Shown: positions 7,120-14,929 of the stretch, one piece after another
Layout of the letters: each line of letters opens with the position of its first letter
Position numbering within the stretch: the stretch's first letter is position 1
The notes under the pieces: generated by a model
What the model saw: the letters and a program-made list of their open reading frames with translations, nothing else
Databases searched by the model: none
Told to the model about the DNA's origin: nothing
Translations under genes and position numbers: made by a program
Source of the DNA: PLanc-01 sp035342095
GTDB taxonomy: Bacteria > Planctomycetota > Phycisphaerae > Sedimentisphaerales > Anaerobacaceae
NCBI GenBank assembly: GCA_035342095.1
Contig: DAOQWL010000006.1
Coordinates: 1-64,000, forward strand
Direction: 5' to 3'
Length of the DNA: 64,000 nt

Positions 7120-8782
7120 ATACCCTGTTCCCCGAGGCATTCGGTTGACGGTGGCGGTGTGGCTTGCGGTCGTCCTGTTGGGCGGCTGTCATCTGCGCAC
7201 GCCCGACTACGACAAAGCCTTGATGGCTGATGTCAGGGAGAAGGTACACCAGATCGAGCCGCTGGAGTTGCAGCAGGCCGAGCCCAACAAGACCTCGCCG
7301 GAACCGAGCGAGCCGCCGGCCGAGATCGAACTGTCGCTGGAACAGTGCCGGGCTCTGGCCCTGGAGAACAACCTGCAATTGAAGGCCAGTCTGATCAACC
7401 CGTCGATTGCCGCCGCCCGACTCAGCGAGGAGGAGGCCGCATTCGAATCGGCCTTCTTCGCCAATGCGAGTCTTACCAAGACGGATCTGCCTTTCGGGGG
7501 CTCCGCTGAGGTCGGCGAGACCGGCGTCCGCGTCCCCATCGTCGCGACCTCCCAGACCGAGACCGTTGCGGTCGATACCGGCGTCCGGGTCCCGTTGCGG
7601 ACGGGGGGCACCGTGACGTTTGACCTGGGGGACTCGCGGACCCGAGATCTCAATAGAGAGGGGCCGTTCAACCCGTCCTATGAGGATTCGCTTTCGGTCT
7701 CCATCAGCCAGCCGCTCCTGCGGGGCGCGGGCAAATGGGTCAACACGCATTCGATCCGGCTGGCAGCCTACAATCATGGCATCGTCAGCGCGCAGACGAA
7801 ACTCGACATCATCACGGTCCTGGCGGCCATCGATCGGGTCTACTGGCGTCTGTACGCGGCCCGACGAGTGCTCGAGGTCCGCCAGCAACAGTATGAATTG
7901 GCAATGGCACAACTGGAGCGGGCTCGTCGTCTCGTCGATGCGGGCCAGCGTTCGCAGATCGAGGTGATTCGCGCCGAGTCGGGCGTAGCGCAGCAATTGG
8001 AGGCCATCATCGTAGCCGAGAATACCTTGCGCGATCGCCAGCGGGAGATCAAGCGGGTCATCCGCAAGCCCGGCCTGGATATGCGGACCCCGACCATCGT
8101 GGTCCCATGCACGATGCCGGACCCGGTCCGGTACAAACTGGAGGAAGGCTCTCTCGTCAAACAGGCCATGGAGTCCCGCATGGAGCTGCTGGAACTGCAG
8201 CTCCAGATCCTTCAGGACGCCAGCGTGGTCGATTCTGCTCGCAACCTGACGCTGCCCTCGGCCAGTCTCGTGTACTCGTACAACATCAACGCCACGGGCC
8301 AGACCCGCAACGAATCGTTCGACATGCTGTCCGACAGCGACTTCGTGAATCATCGTCTGGGCCTGCAGTTGCTCGTCCCTATCGGCAACCAGGCGGCCAA
8401 GAGCCGCCTGCGTCAGGCCATCTACCAGCGCCGGCGGGACCTCGCAACCCGCGCCAATCGCGAGATGGTGATCCAGCAGGAGGTGCTCAACGCCGTCGAC
8501 CAGGTCGAGGCCAATTGGCAACGGATTCTGGCTGCCCGCCAGAACACGATCGTCAACGCTCGTTTGTATGAAGCCGAGAAGCGGGCGTTCGATGTCGACA
8601 TGAGCACGAGCACGGACGTGCTCGACGCCCAGTCCAACTTCGCGGATGCCCAGACGTCGGAAATCCAGGCCCTGGCGGACTACCAGATCTCGCTGGTCGA
8701 GGTGGCCTACGCTACCGGTACGATTCTCGGCGCCGCCCGGATTCAATGGGAGTCCATCGTCCCGGCCGACGACGCGGACTGA
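7112..8782 (+). CDS. TolC-family outer-membrane channel, lipoprotein
   Basis: About 556 aa. The start at 7112 overlaps the permease stop and gives a lipoprotein signal ending VVLLGGC (Cys26). The mature part has the duplicated outer-membrane efflux domain: LSLEQCRALALENNLQLKAS near residue 70, long coiled-coil helices (QYELAMAQLERARRLVDAGQ; LNAVDQVEANWQRILAARQN), and the ending TSTDVLDAQSNFADAQTSEI with YQISLVEVAYATGTIL. It supplies the outer-membrane duct for the exporter encoded upstream. A complete adaptor-ATPase-permease-channel set in one operon is consistent with MacAB-TolC type export of a lipid, peptide or siderophore-like compound; substrate not determinable. Confidence 0.92.
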   Translation: MSRYPVPRGIRLTVAVWLAVVLLGGCHLRTPDYDKALMADVREKVHQIEPLELQQAEPNKTSPEPSEPPAEIELSLEQCRALALENNLQLKASLINPSIAAARLSEEEAAFESAFFANASLTKTDLPFGGSAEVGETGVRVPIVATSQTETVAVDTGVRVPLRTGGTVTFDLGDSRTRDLNREGPFNPSYEDSLSVSISQPLLRGAGKWVNTHSIRLAAYNHGIVSAQTKLDIITVLAAIDRVYWRLYAARRVLEVRQQQYELAMAQLERARRLVDAGQRSQIEVIRAESGVAQQLEAIIVAENTLRDRQREIKRVIRKPGLDMRTPTIVVPCTMPDPVRYKLEEGSLVKQAMESRMELLELQLQILQDASVVDSARNLTLPSASLVYSYNINATGQTRNESFDMLSDSDFVNHRLGLQLLVPIGNQAAKSRLRQAIYQRRRDLATRANREMVIQQEVLNAVDQVEANWQRILAARQNTIVNARLYEAEKRAFDVDMSTSTDVLDAQSNFADAQTSEIQALADYQISLVEVAYATGTILGAARIQWESIVPADDAD

Positions 8783-8911
8783 TGGTGGCCGCCGCCGCTG
8801 AGGAGTCCGAGAATCCGTCTCAATTCCCGCCGGCCATCTGCCGATAACAGTCCTGTGGGGTGTGTCGTACGCGCCGAGATCAGGGTCCGTCGAAAGGGCA
8901 GGGGTGTCCGG

Positions 8912-9331
8912 ATGAAACGCAGTCACATGGTGTATCGCATTGCCGGCGGGATCGTCGTGTTTGTGATCGTTCTGGGTTGGTCCGCCTCCCCTGGGCGCGA
9001 TCGCAAGACCTACGAGGTCGAGACGAGGGTCTACAGCGTCGATCAGACTCCATCCGATGCGACCCGTGCCATCAACGCCAACGAGCGACTCATGGGGCGG
9101 TACATGGACATGACCGAGCGGCAGTTCACTGACCTTGCCGCCGATCTGAAGGTTCTGGCCGTCAAGATCGACGCGGTCGATGCCAGGCTGACGCGGATGG
9201 ACCAGCGACTGGAACGCATCGAGAGACATCTGGGCATTGTGCTCGTGCCCGCCAAGCCCGATCCGAACGCACCGTCGGCGCCAAAGGCGGCGCAGACATC
9301 GCCGCCGGCGGTTCTGCCGCAGGCGCGGTGA
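8912..9331 (+). CDS. Small membrane-anchored coiled-coil protein, function unknown
   Basis: About 139 aa starting MKRSHMVYRIAGGIVVFVIV, a single N-terminal membrane helix or uncleaved signal. The middle contains a heptad-like helix, LAADLKVLAVKIDAVDARLT followed by MDQRLERIERHLG, and the C-terminus is a Pro/Ala-rich tail. AGGGGTG at 8899-8905 supports the ATG at 8912. It lies about 130 bases after the TolC-like gene on the same strand and may be the last gene of that operon. No family was recognised. Confidence 0.6.
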   Translation: MKRSHMVYRIAGGIVVFVIVLGWSASPGRDRKTYEVETRVYSVDQTPSDATRAINANERLMGRYMDMTERQFTDLAADLKVLAVKIDAVDARLTRMDQRLERIERHLGIVLVPAKPDPNAPSAPKAAQTSPPAVLPQAR

Positions 9332-9358
9332 TCGAGTCCCCAGGACGGCCCGCCAAGG

Positions 9359-9961
9359 CTATGTGCCCCCTGTGGCGTTGTAGATGACGCCGCCGAGGTC
9401 CGCATACTGCTGCAGCACGCTCGTCGCTTCTTCTCTCAGGATGCCGCGCACGACCGCGATTTCGCGTTTGTGCAGCTCGCCGACCCAGTCCGTCGGCTTG
9501 GCGCCCTCGTCGAACCCGATGGCACAGGCGTCCTCGCCTGCGGCGCCGCAGACGACCCGCCGAACACCGGACCAGGGAATCGCCCCGAGGCACATCGCGC
9601 AGGGTTCCGTGCTCGTCACCAGCTCGTGGGAAGGACGTCCCTCGCCGCCGAGGTCGTAGCTCCCCACCGCCCGCTGCGCCAGGACAATGGCGACCATCTC
9701 CGCGTGCAGGATCGAGCAGTTCAACGGTTGCACGAGGTTGACCCCCACGCTGACGAGTCGGCCGCTGTTCATCTCGAAGATCGCGGCCCCGAACGGCCCG
9801 CCGGTCCTGTGCTCGATGTTCCGTCGCGCCAACTGGATGGCAAGGCGCATTTTCGCCTCGACCGAATCGAACGCTGCGTCCTGGCGGCTAACGAACGACT
9901 CGACCCACCCCGGCAGTTTCAGCACGATCTTTCCGTGTTCCACGGCGGTCCTCTCATTCAT
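9359..9961 (-). CDS. Cytidine/guanine deaminase-family nucleoside deaminase
   Basis: About 200 aa with the zinc deaminase motifs: CSILHAEMVAI (H-A-E, zinc and proton shuttle) and STEPCAMCLGAIPWSGV (P-C-x-x-C). The order and spacing fit the CDA fold used by guanine deaminase, tRNA adenosine deaminase and related enzymes. The extra N-terminal helix region (LKLPGWVESFVSRQ) and the C-terminal HKREIAVVRGILREEATSVL resemble guanine deaminase-like or tRNA-like members with extended C-termini. An ATG at 9961 follows GAGGAA closely; an upstream extension to 10081 is possible but has no domain-like sequence. The exact base or nucleoside acted on cannot be told. Confidence 0.88.
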   Translation of the reverse strand: MNERTAVEHGKIVLKLPGWVESFVSRQDAAFDSVEAKMRLAIQLARRNIEHRTGGPFGAAIFEMNSGRLVSVGVNLVQPLNCSILHAEMVAIVLAQRAVGSYDLGGEGRPSHELVTSTEPCAMCLGAIPWSGVRRVVCGAAGEDACAIGFDEGAKPTDWVGELHKREIAVVRGILREEATSVLQQYADLGGVIYNATGGT

Positions 9962-10101
9962 TTCCTCTTGTTCTTGCGGATTCTCGGCGTCGAAAGCTCC
10001 CGCCCAGACCGACGCGTCGGCCTCGTGCCCGCAGGGCGACCTACTGTGCGAATGGTACCCGTTGCAGGCGCCTTCACACAAGGGTCCTGTCTGTTTTCGG
10101 T

Positions 10102-10130
10102 TTGCCCGACGGGGCCGGCGGAACTATAAT
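10102..10130 (+). promoter_or_regulatory. Promoter candidate for the 10260 gene
   Basis: TTGCCC (10102-10107), a 17-base spacer and TATAAT (10125-10130). The nearest downstream gene on this strand starts at 10260. Confidence 0.55.
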
Positions 10131-10259
10131 GGCCTTCGCCTGATGGAGAACAACGTCCTGTAAGACTCAGCAGCGGTCACTGTGGCGCCGCGGAGGGCGA
10201 CGCGGGCTGGTGCCGCACGGGGGTCTGGAAACCGGGTTTGGCAAGGAGATCGTATTCCC

Positions 10260-10565
10260 ATGGAGCATAGACACCATCGTGGAGCAAGACTCGTCGTTGA
10301 TGTCCGGGAACACGGAACCGTGGTGGGCACGGACGACCCCGTGAACCTGGAGTTCGAGGACTGCGTGAATGCGGTCAGCGGCCTGGTGGACTGGCTGGCT
10401 CGGGCCCTGGCGGAAGTCAATGCGGAAGGCCATGAGAGCATCGGTTCGGCGCTGCTCATCGAGACGCTGCACCAGTGGACGTTCAACGAGCAGGTGAATG
10501 CCGACGATGACGCCGAGGAACTCCCGGCCGATGACGGACTGGAAGAGGACTTCCCAGCGGATTGA
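10260..10565 (+). CDS. Small acidic protein, function unknown
   Basis: About 101 aa beginning MEHRHHRGARLVVDVREHGT. The middle has a helix ALAEVNAEGHESIGSALLIE and the C-terminus is strongly acidic (ADDDAEELPADDGLEEDFPA). AAGGAGA at 10243-10249 lies 10 bases before the ATG, and a good promoter lies at 10102-10130. The opposite strand is also open here but gives an unlikely composition. No family recognised; the acidic tail could be for protein or nucleic-acid mimicry, but that is a guess. Confidence 0.55.
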   Translation: MEHRHHRGARLVVDVREHGTVVGTDDPVNLEFEDCVNAVSGLVDWLARALAEVNAEGHESIGSALLIETLHQWTFNEQVNADDDAEELPADDGLEEDFPAD

Positions 10566-10658
10566 CCTGGCAAGAAGGGAGGAACTCATCCTTGGCGAGA
10601 CTGCAGGCAGGCCGTGGGAGTGGGTGGTCCGGACGAGGCTCGACGGCCTTGTCGCCGG

Positions 10659-10898
10659 TCAGCCGTACAGCTTGCCCGCATCATCGACATAGACCTCGCT
10701 CTGGGCGTCCTCGATGACGCTGGTGGCATCGGGCAGCTCGCCCAAGTGGGGGACCTTCAGCAGCAGCGAGCACTTGCGACATCGCACACGACGGTCCGCC
10801 GCACCGGCGTCGAGCCACCACCGGTACCCGCATCGCGGGCATTTCAAGATGATATGCATGGAGTCTTTCATATGCCGGATATCGTGGCATACTGCCAT
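10659..10898 (-). CDS. Small zinc-ribbon protein (MJ0042-like)
   Basis: About 79 aa. The core is ILKCPRCGYRWWLDAG followed by ADRRVRCRKCSLLLKVP: two CxxC pairs separated by 17 residues, like the MJ0042 zinc-finger domain found in many predicted membrane and secreted proteins. The C-terminal half is acidic (LPDATSVIEDAQSEVYVDDA). Here the zinc ribbon is nearly the whole protein. Possible starts are 10898, 10871 or 10859; none has an ideal ribosome binding site, and 10898 follows AAGAGG closely. Function unknown. Confidence 0.6.
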   Translation of the reverse strand: MAVCHDIRHMKDSMHIILKCPRCGYRWWLDAGAADRRVRCRKCSLLLKVPHLGELPDATSVIEDAQSEVYVDDAGKLYG

Positions 10899-11458
10899 CG
10901 CCTCTTTTATCGGCTCAATTGGCCAAGAAGGGTGAGGCGTGTGTTTTCTTTCTTGCCCGCCGCCCGCGGCGACGTCCGATAAGGGCCTCCTCGCAGCACT
11001 GAGAAGCCGGTGGACGCCGATTTCGCGGGCTGCGAGCCCTCCGCGCTCTTGAACGATCCCGGTCCTTCTGGTAGGATAGGAGCAAGTGGGGGCAATGAAG
11101 TGATGTCGAACTTGATCTGTGGCAGAACGTTGGACCTTGACCTGTTGCATCCAACCGACGGGGTGGGCGGGTTGTATACGGACTGCCGCCGCGTGGTGGA
11201 GCCGCAAGAGCCGATTCACGTCCACGTTCGGGTTCGGCAGTCCAGTGATTCCTACGGCGATATTCAGCCGACCGGCCGAACCACCGACCATGAGAAGCTG
11301 CCTGTCGGCACAATCCTCGACTGTTACGTGTAATCTGCCGGAACCTGCCGCACGCTCGACTGTATTCCTTCGGTTCGAAACCTCGTTCTGACTGTGACCG
11401 ACCTGTGCATGGGCTGCTCGCGCCCCATGCCCTATTCCCAGGCGCCCTCCCAATCGGC
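10899..11458. other. Intergenic stretch, no supported gene
   Basis: Frames exist on both strands, including a 107-codon plus-strand frame at 11010-11333, but none shows a recognisable motif, a good ribosome binding site or a convincing composition. It may hold decayed coding sequence. The only clear signal is the promoter at its right end. Confidence 0.4.
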
Positions 11459-11486
11459 TTGCACAACGCAGCGGAAACACTATAAT
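11459..11486 (+). promoter_or_regulatory. Promoter candidate for the 11538 gene
   Basis: TTGCAC (11459-11464), 16-base spacer and TATAAT (11481-11486), giving a leader of roughly 45 bases before the ATG at 11538. Confidence 0.6.
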
Positions 11487-11537
11487 CCACTCTTCTGACA
11501 ACGATGCGTTTGGGGTTTCATCAGAGGAGTAACGTCT

Positions 11538-13394
11538 ATGCTTCTTCCAAGATTCATAAGCAAGCTGTTGTCTGTTCTTCGTGGGAACGTGGCGCCGCCG
11601 CCGATCTTTCTGTCGGTGCTGCTGGGTCTCTGGACAGGCCTGATGCCCGGCTGGTCCGGCCTGCACACGGTGCTGGTCGTGCTCGTGCTGGTCGTGAACG
11701 TGAACATTACGCTGTTCCTGCTCGCGCTGGGCGTCGGCAAGACGCTGTGCCTGGCTGCGGCGCCCGTGCTCTATCACGTGGGCGTCTGGGCGCAGGAACC
11801 GCTGGGCGGAGTGCTGGCGACCCTGTCCTCCATCCCGGTGATCGGTCTGACCGACTTCAGCCGGTATGCGCTGGTGGGGGCCCTGATCCTGGGACCGATC
11901 GTGGGCGCCGTCGCAGGCGTGGCCCTGGCCGTCGTCGTCTTCTACTTCCGACGCATGATGGTGAAACTCGACGAGAAGTCCGAGAAGTTCCGCATTTGGT
12001 ACTCCAAACTGTGGGTGCGAATCCTCGACCGGATCCTCATCGGCAGGCGGACCAAGGACGTCAAGTCGATGTTCGTCAAGGCCAGGTACATCCGCAAGGT
12101 CGGGGTCGTCCTGGCCGTCCTGCTCGTCGGCGGTTTCCTCGTGGGCGTGCACTTCATCCAGAACTCAATGGTGAAGGGCTACGCCGCCAATACGCTCACG
12201 AATGCCAACAAGGCCGAGGCCAATCTGGCGGAGTTGAGCCTCGACATCCTCCGAGGCGACGTCTCCGTTTCCGGCGTGCAACTGACGGACCCGCAGAACG
12301 CGATGCAGAACCACACCGTCGTCGGCAAGATCGAAGCGGATGCCAGCGTCTACGACCTGCTGCTCGGCAAGCTCGTCCTCAACAAGGTGGAAGTCTCCGA
12401 GGTGAACTTCGACCAGGCCCGACAAGTGGCGGGCAGGATCCTGGAGGCCGCTACCGCCAAGGCGGAAGAGACCTTCGATCCGAATGCCCACAAGGTGGAT
12501 GCCAACGACGTCGCCAAGCTGGAGAAGTACTTCAAGGACGCCAAGAAGCTCAAGGAGCAGTTGCAGAAGCTGCGAAACTGGCTGCCCGACAGCAACGAGA
12601 CGCCGGCCCAGGCCGAGGAGCAGCCGCACAAGTACCTGGATTATCTCAAAGCCAAGGCCCTGACGCCCGCCTCGCCGCGAATGCTCGCCAAACTGCTGGT
12701 GGCGGACAAGACGGAAATCCCCTCGGCCCTGTTCGGCAACAGCAGGGTGGATGTCAACAACATCAGCGATGCGCCGGCCGCCGCCAAGCTGCCCATCGAG
12801 ATGCAGATCAAGTCGTATGTCACGCAGGCCCTGGTCAAGGTCGTCATGGACTATTCGAAGGGCGAGACGCCTGAGGTTTCCGGCACGTTCCAGGGCCTCG
12901 ATTTGGGCAAGATGCAGGAGGGGTTCTCGCAGGACGCCGGGCTCCAGTTCCAATCGGGCCTCGCTTCGGGCACCTTCGCCGGCACTTTAACCAAGGAGCA
13001 GATCGACCTGACCCTTAACCTCGGGATCAAGGACCTCAAGGCCACCGGGATCGGCAAAGGCGTCCTCGGCCTGGGAGCGGAAGAGACCTCGCGCGTGATG
13101 GAGGTCCTCAACGAGCTCAAGACGACGATCCGGGTCGTCGGCCCGGTGACGCAGCCGCGACTGGTCTTCGACACGAAGGGCCTGACCAAGGAATTCCAGG
13201 ATGCCCTGGTCGCCGCCGGCAAGCAGCGTCTCCAGCAGGAGGTCAATAAGCAGATTCAGGAGCAACTCGACGGCAAGTTGGGCGACAAGCTCCCGACCGA
13301 GTTGAAAGACAAACTCCAGGGCGGAAGCAAGGGGATCGTCGAAGGCCTCGGCGGCCTGCTCGGCGGAAAGAAGAAAGAAGAAGAGAAGAAGTAG
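11538..13394 (+). CDS. AsmA-like membrane protein, apparent TIGR03546-TIGR03545 fusion
   Basis: A 618-aa protein. Residues 1-140 form four or five membrane helices with the start MLLPRFISKLLSVLRGN and a DUF2062/TIGR03546-like pattern (LGLWTGLMPGWSGLHTVLVV; SSIPVIGLTDFSRYALVGAL). Near residue 175 a second unit begins with FVKARYIRKVGVVLAVLLVG, one membrane helix, then a large AsmA-like periplasmic part with LAELSLDILRGDVSVSGVQL and KLVLNKVEVSEVNFDQAR, matching TIGR03545. In several proteobacteria these two are, as far as I recall, separate adjacent genes; here they are continuous in one frame. AsmA-like proteins bridge membranes and move lipids, which is the likely type of function. GAGGAG at 11524-11529 supports the ATG. 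Confidence 0.82.
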   Translation: MLLPRFISKLLSVLRGNVAPPPIFLSVLLGLWTGLMPGWSGLHTVLVVLVLVVNVNITLFLLALGVGKTLCLAAAPVLYHVGVWAQEPLGGVLATLSSIPVIGLTDFSRYALVGALILGPIVGAVAGVALAVVVFYFRRMMVKLDEKSEKFRIWYSKLWVRILDRILIGRRTKDVKSMFVKARYIRKVGVVLAVLLVGGFLVGVHFIQNSMVKGYAANTLTNANKAEANLAELSLDILRGDVSVSGVQLTDPQNAMQNHTVVGKIEADASVYDLLLGKLVLNKVEVSEVNFDQARQVAGRILEAATAKAEETFDPNAHKVDANDVAKLEKYFKDAKKLKEQLQKLRNWLPDSNETPAQAEEQPHKYLDYLKAKALTPASPRMLAKLLVADKTEIPSALFGNSRVDVNNISDAPAAAKLPIEMQIKSYVTQALVKVVMDYSKGETPEVSGTFQGLDLGKMQEGFSQDAGLQFQSGLASGTFAGTLTKEQIDLTLNLGIKDLKATGIGKGVLGLGAEETSRVMEVLNELKTTIRVVGPVTQPRLVFDTKGLTKEFQDALVAAGKQRLQQEVNKQIQEQLDGKLGDKLPTELKDKLQGGSKGIVEGLGGLLGGKKKEEEKK

Positions 13395-13404
13395 CCGCAA
13401 GAAC

Positions 13405-13447
13405 CACGAAGGCTGCGGTCACACTGGCCGCAGCCTTCTTCGTTTTC
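13405..13447 (+). terminator. Intrinsic terminator after the AsmA-like gene
   Basis: GAAGGCTGCGG (13408-13418) pairs perfectly with CCGCAGCCTTC (13428-13438) and is followed by TTCGTTTTC. It lies 11 bases after the stop codon. Confidence 0.85.
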
Positions 13448-13538
13448 GAAGCCTCAATGCCTGTTCTGGAAAGCGGCCCCCAGCCTGTTCCCCGGTTGCC
13501 ACAATTTGGTGGCACAACAAGAGGTAGTCCTTTGCCTA

Positions 13539-13566
13539 TTGACAAACCATCAGATTCGTCTATAAT
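13539..13566 (+). promoter_or_regulatory. Consensus promoter for the 13851 gene
   Basis: A perfect TTGACA (13539-13544), 16-base spacer and perfect TATAAT (13561-13566). The transcript would run through the MITE at 13606-13731 before reaching the ATG at 13851. Confidence 0.75.
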
Positions 13567-13605
13567 AAATAAGCGTGTGTAGTATTGACTCGCCTGATGG
13601 CTAAG

Positions 13606-13731
13606 AAGCTATCTCAAAACGGCGAATGTCGTTGCGAGGAGCGCAGCGACGAAGCAATCTCAATCCCAGGGGCGCAAGATTGCGTCGGTATGCTCACAAT
13701 GACATGTTGGAGCACGGTTTTGAGATAGCGT
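13606..13731. mobile_element. 126-bp MITE with 5-bp target duplication
   Basis: The terminal inverted repeats AAGCTATCTCAAAAC (13606-13620) and GTTTTGAGATAGCGT (13717-13731) match at 14 of 15 positions. Both sides are flanked by CTAAG (13601-13605 and 13732-13736), a likely target-site duplication. The inside includes TCGTTGCGAGGAGCGCAGCG and a matching partner ATTGCGTCGGTATG/CAATGACA, itself a known style of dispersed repeat. It has no reading frame. It separates a strong promoter from its gene. Confidence 0.8.
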
Positions 13732-13850
13732 CTAAGTGGGTGCCATCGCGAGGTTTCAATTATATGGGTGACGCCCGCAAGTAAAACCCGTGGATACACG
13801 CGGCGTCGGTAGACACAAAAGTGCGGTGGAGAGGAGAAAAGGAGAAGGGT

Positions 13851-14561
13851 ATGAAGAGTCATGTGATGAGAACGGGACTCGTTGTCCTGTGCTGTGTGGC
13901 GGGTTTGTCGTACAGCAGCGCGTCGGCCGCAATGACCGTGCTGGATGATTTCGACCGCGCGGATGGTTTGCTCGGTGCGAACTGGACCGTCCAGGATGGG
14001 TACTTCAACGTCGTGAGCAACACGGCTCGCGGGGGCAACTCGGCCATCGCCACCTACAACGGCGTGACCTCCTGGGCCCTGGAGGCTGACGTCGCGGCCA
14101 ATGGGACCGCCCTCCAGTATACCGGATTGATCCTGGGATACGCGGACCTCAACAACTGCCTGTTCATGAAGGTGCAAGAGCAGAGTCCATGTGAAGGACA
14201 GTTCACCCATGCTGCGTTTTACTATGGCAACAACGGCAGCAGAGGTGTGTTCGGGCCCGGCTTCTTTTGCCTTGACAACTACTTCACAACGGCTCACATG
14301 CGTGTGGAACTGGTTGGCGACACCGTCACGATGACGTTCTCGAACATCGACGGGGGACCTGGCACCCAGGTCTACGTCGCCACCGGTGCTCCGAACACGG
14401 GCGGCAACGGCGTAGGAATCTGTGGCTATGACGGCTACGCGATCCTGGACAATTTCGCGGCCGACATCGGAGGTCCCACGGTCCCCGCCCCCGGCGCAAT
14501 CCTGCTGGGCGCCCTCGGTACCGGAATCGTCGGTTGTCTGCGGAGACGAAGGACGCTGTAG
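13851..14561 (+). CDS. Secreted protein with VPAPGA sorting tail
   Basis: About 236 aa. GAGAAAAGGAGAAGGG immediately upstream supports the ATG at 13851. An N-terminal signal peptide (GLVVLCCVAGLSYSSASAA) is followed by a beta-rich domain starting MTVLDDFDRADGLLGANWTV that reads like a lectin or concanavalin-type jelly roll. The C-terminus is VPAPGAILLGALGTGIVGCL followed by RRRRTL: a PEP-CTERM-like tripartite signal (short motif, hydrophobic helix, Arg cluster) in the VPAPGA form common in planctomycetes. It is probably exported and processed by an exosortase at the cell envelope. No exosortase is encoded in this window. Confidence 0.85.
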   Translation: MKSHVMRTGLVVLCCVAGLSYSSASAAMTVLDDFDRADGLLGANWTVQDGYFNVVSNTARGGNSAIATYNGVTSWALEADVAANGTALQYTGLILGYADLNNCLFMKVQEQSPCEGQFTHAAFYYGNNGSRGVFGPGFFCLDNYFTTAHMRVELVGDTVTMTFSNIDGGPGTQVYVATGAPNTGGNGVGICGYDGYAILDNFAADIGGPTVPAPGAILLGALGTGIVGCLRRRRTL

Positions 14562-14587
14562 CAGAGTCCCGATAAGGGTCTTCCTCT

Positions 14588-14623
14588 GGGGCTGCGCAGT
14601 CTCTGTGCAGCCCCATTTCATTT
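14588..14623 (+). terminator. Intrinsic terminator after the sorting-tail protein
   Basis: GGGGCTGC (14588-14595) pairs with GCAGCCCC (14607-14614), followed by ATTTCATTT. Confidence 0.8.
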
Positions 14624-14929
14624 GCCGTTTCCTCACTGCCGATTCTACGTCTGACCCATCGCGGCTTCCGCGCGAATGCAATCTCCTCATTCCCTCTCCC
14701 GGCTCATGCAGTCCAGGGCGTGCGCGGTCCCGTGAAATCTTCCGTGCCGGCTCGCGACTACTTGTTTGAAGGAATGCACAAGGAGAAAGGGATGAAGTCA
14801 CGGCAGGGAGGGCAAAAAGAGTCAATCAGGGCTGAAGAGCCCATTGAGAGAGGGCACGTGTGCGCTCGTGCCGGATGAGACACACGTGCCCTATATAATC
14901 ATCGATCGCAAATCACAGATCGTGAATGC
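14624..14929. other. Intergenic stretch with a perfect 12-bp hairpin
   Basis: No supported gene. AGGGCACGTGTG at 14851-14862 is exactly complementary to CACACGTGCCCT at 14881-14892. The hairpin lies 38 bases beyond the stop of the minus-strand oxidoreductase and could be its terminator, though no T-run follows. Confidence 0.55.

Noticed and set aside
7106..9229. A 707-codon minus-strand frame opposite the TolC-like gene.
   Set aside because: Antisense shadow; the plus-strand product has a lipoprotein signal and efflux-domain motifs.
11010..11333. A 107-codon plus-strand frame.
   Set aside because: No ribosome site, no recognisable motif, and the opposite strand is equally open.
10659..12152. 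A 497-codon minus-strand frame reaching the zinc-ribbon protein.
   Set aside because: Only the last 79 codons look like protein; the rest is antisense to the AsmA-like gene or non-coding.
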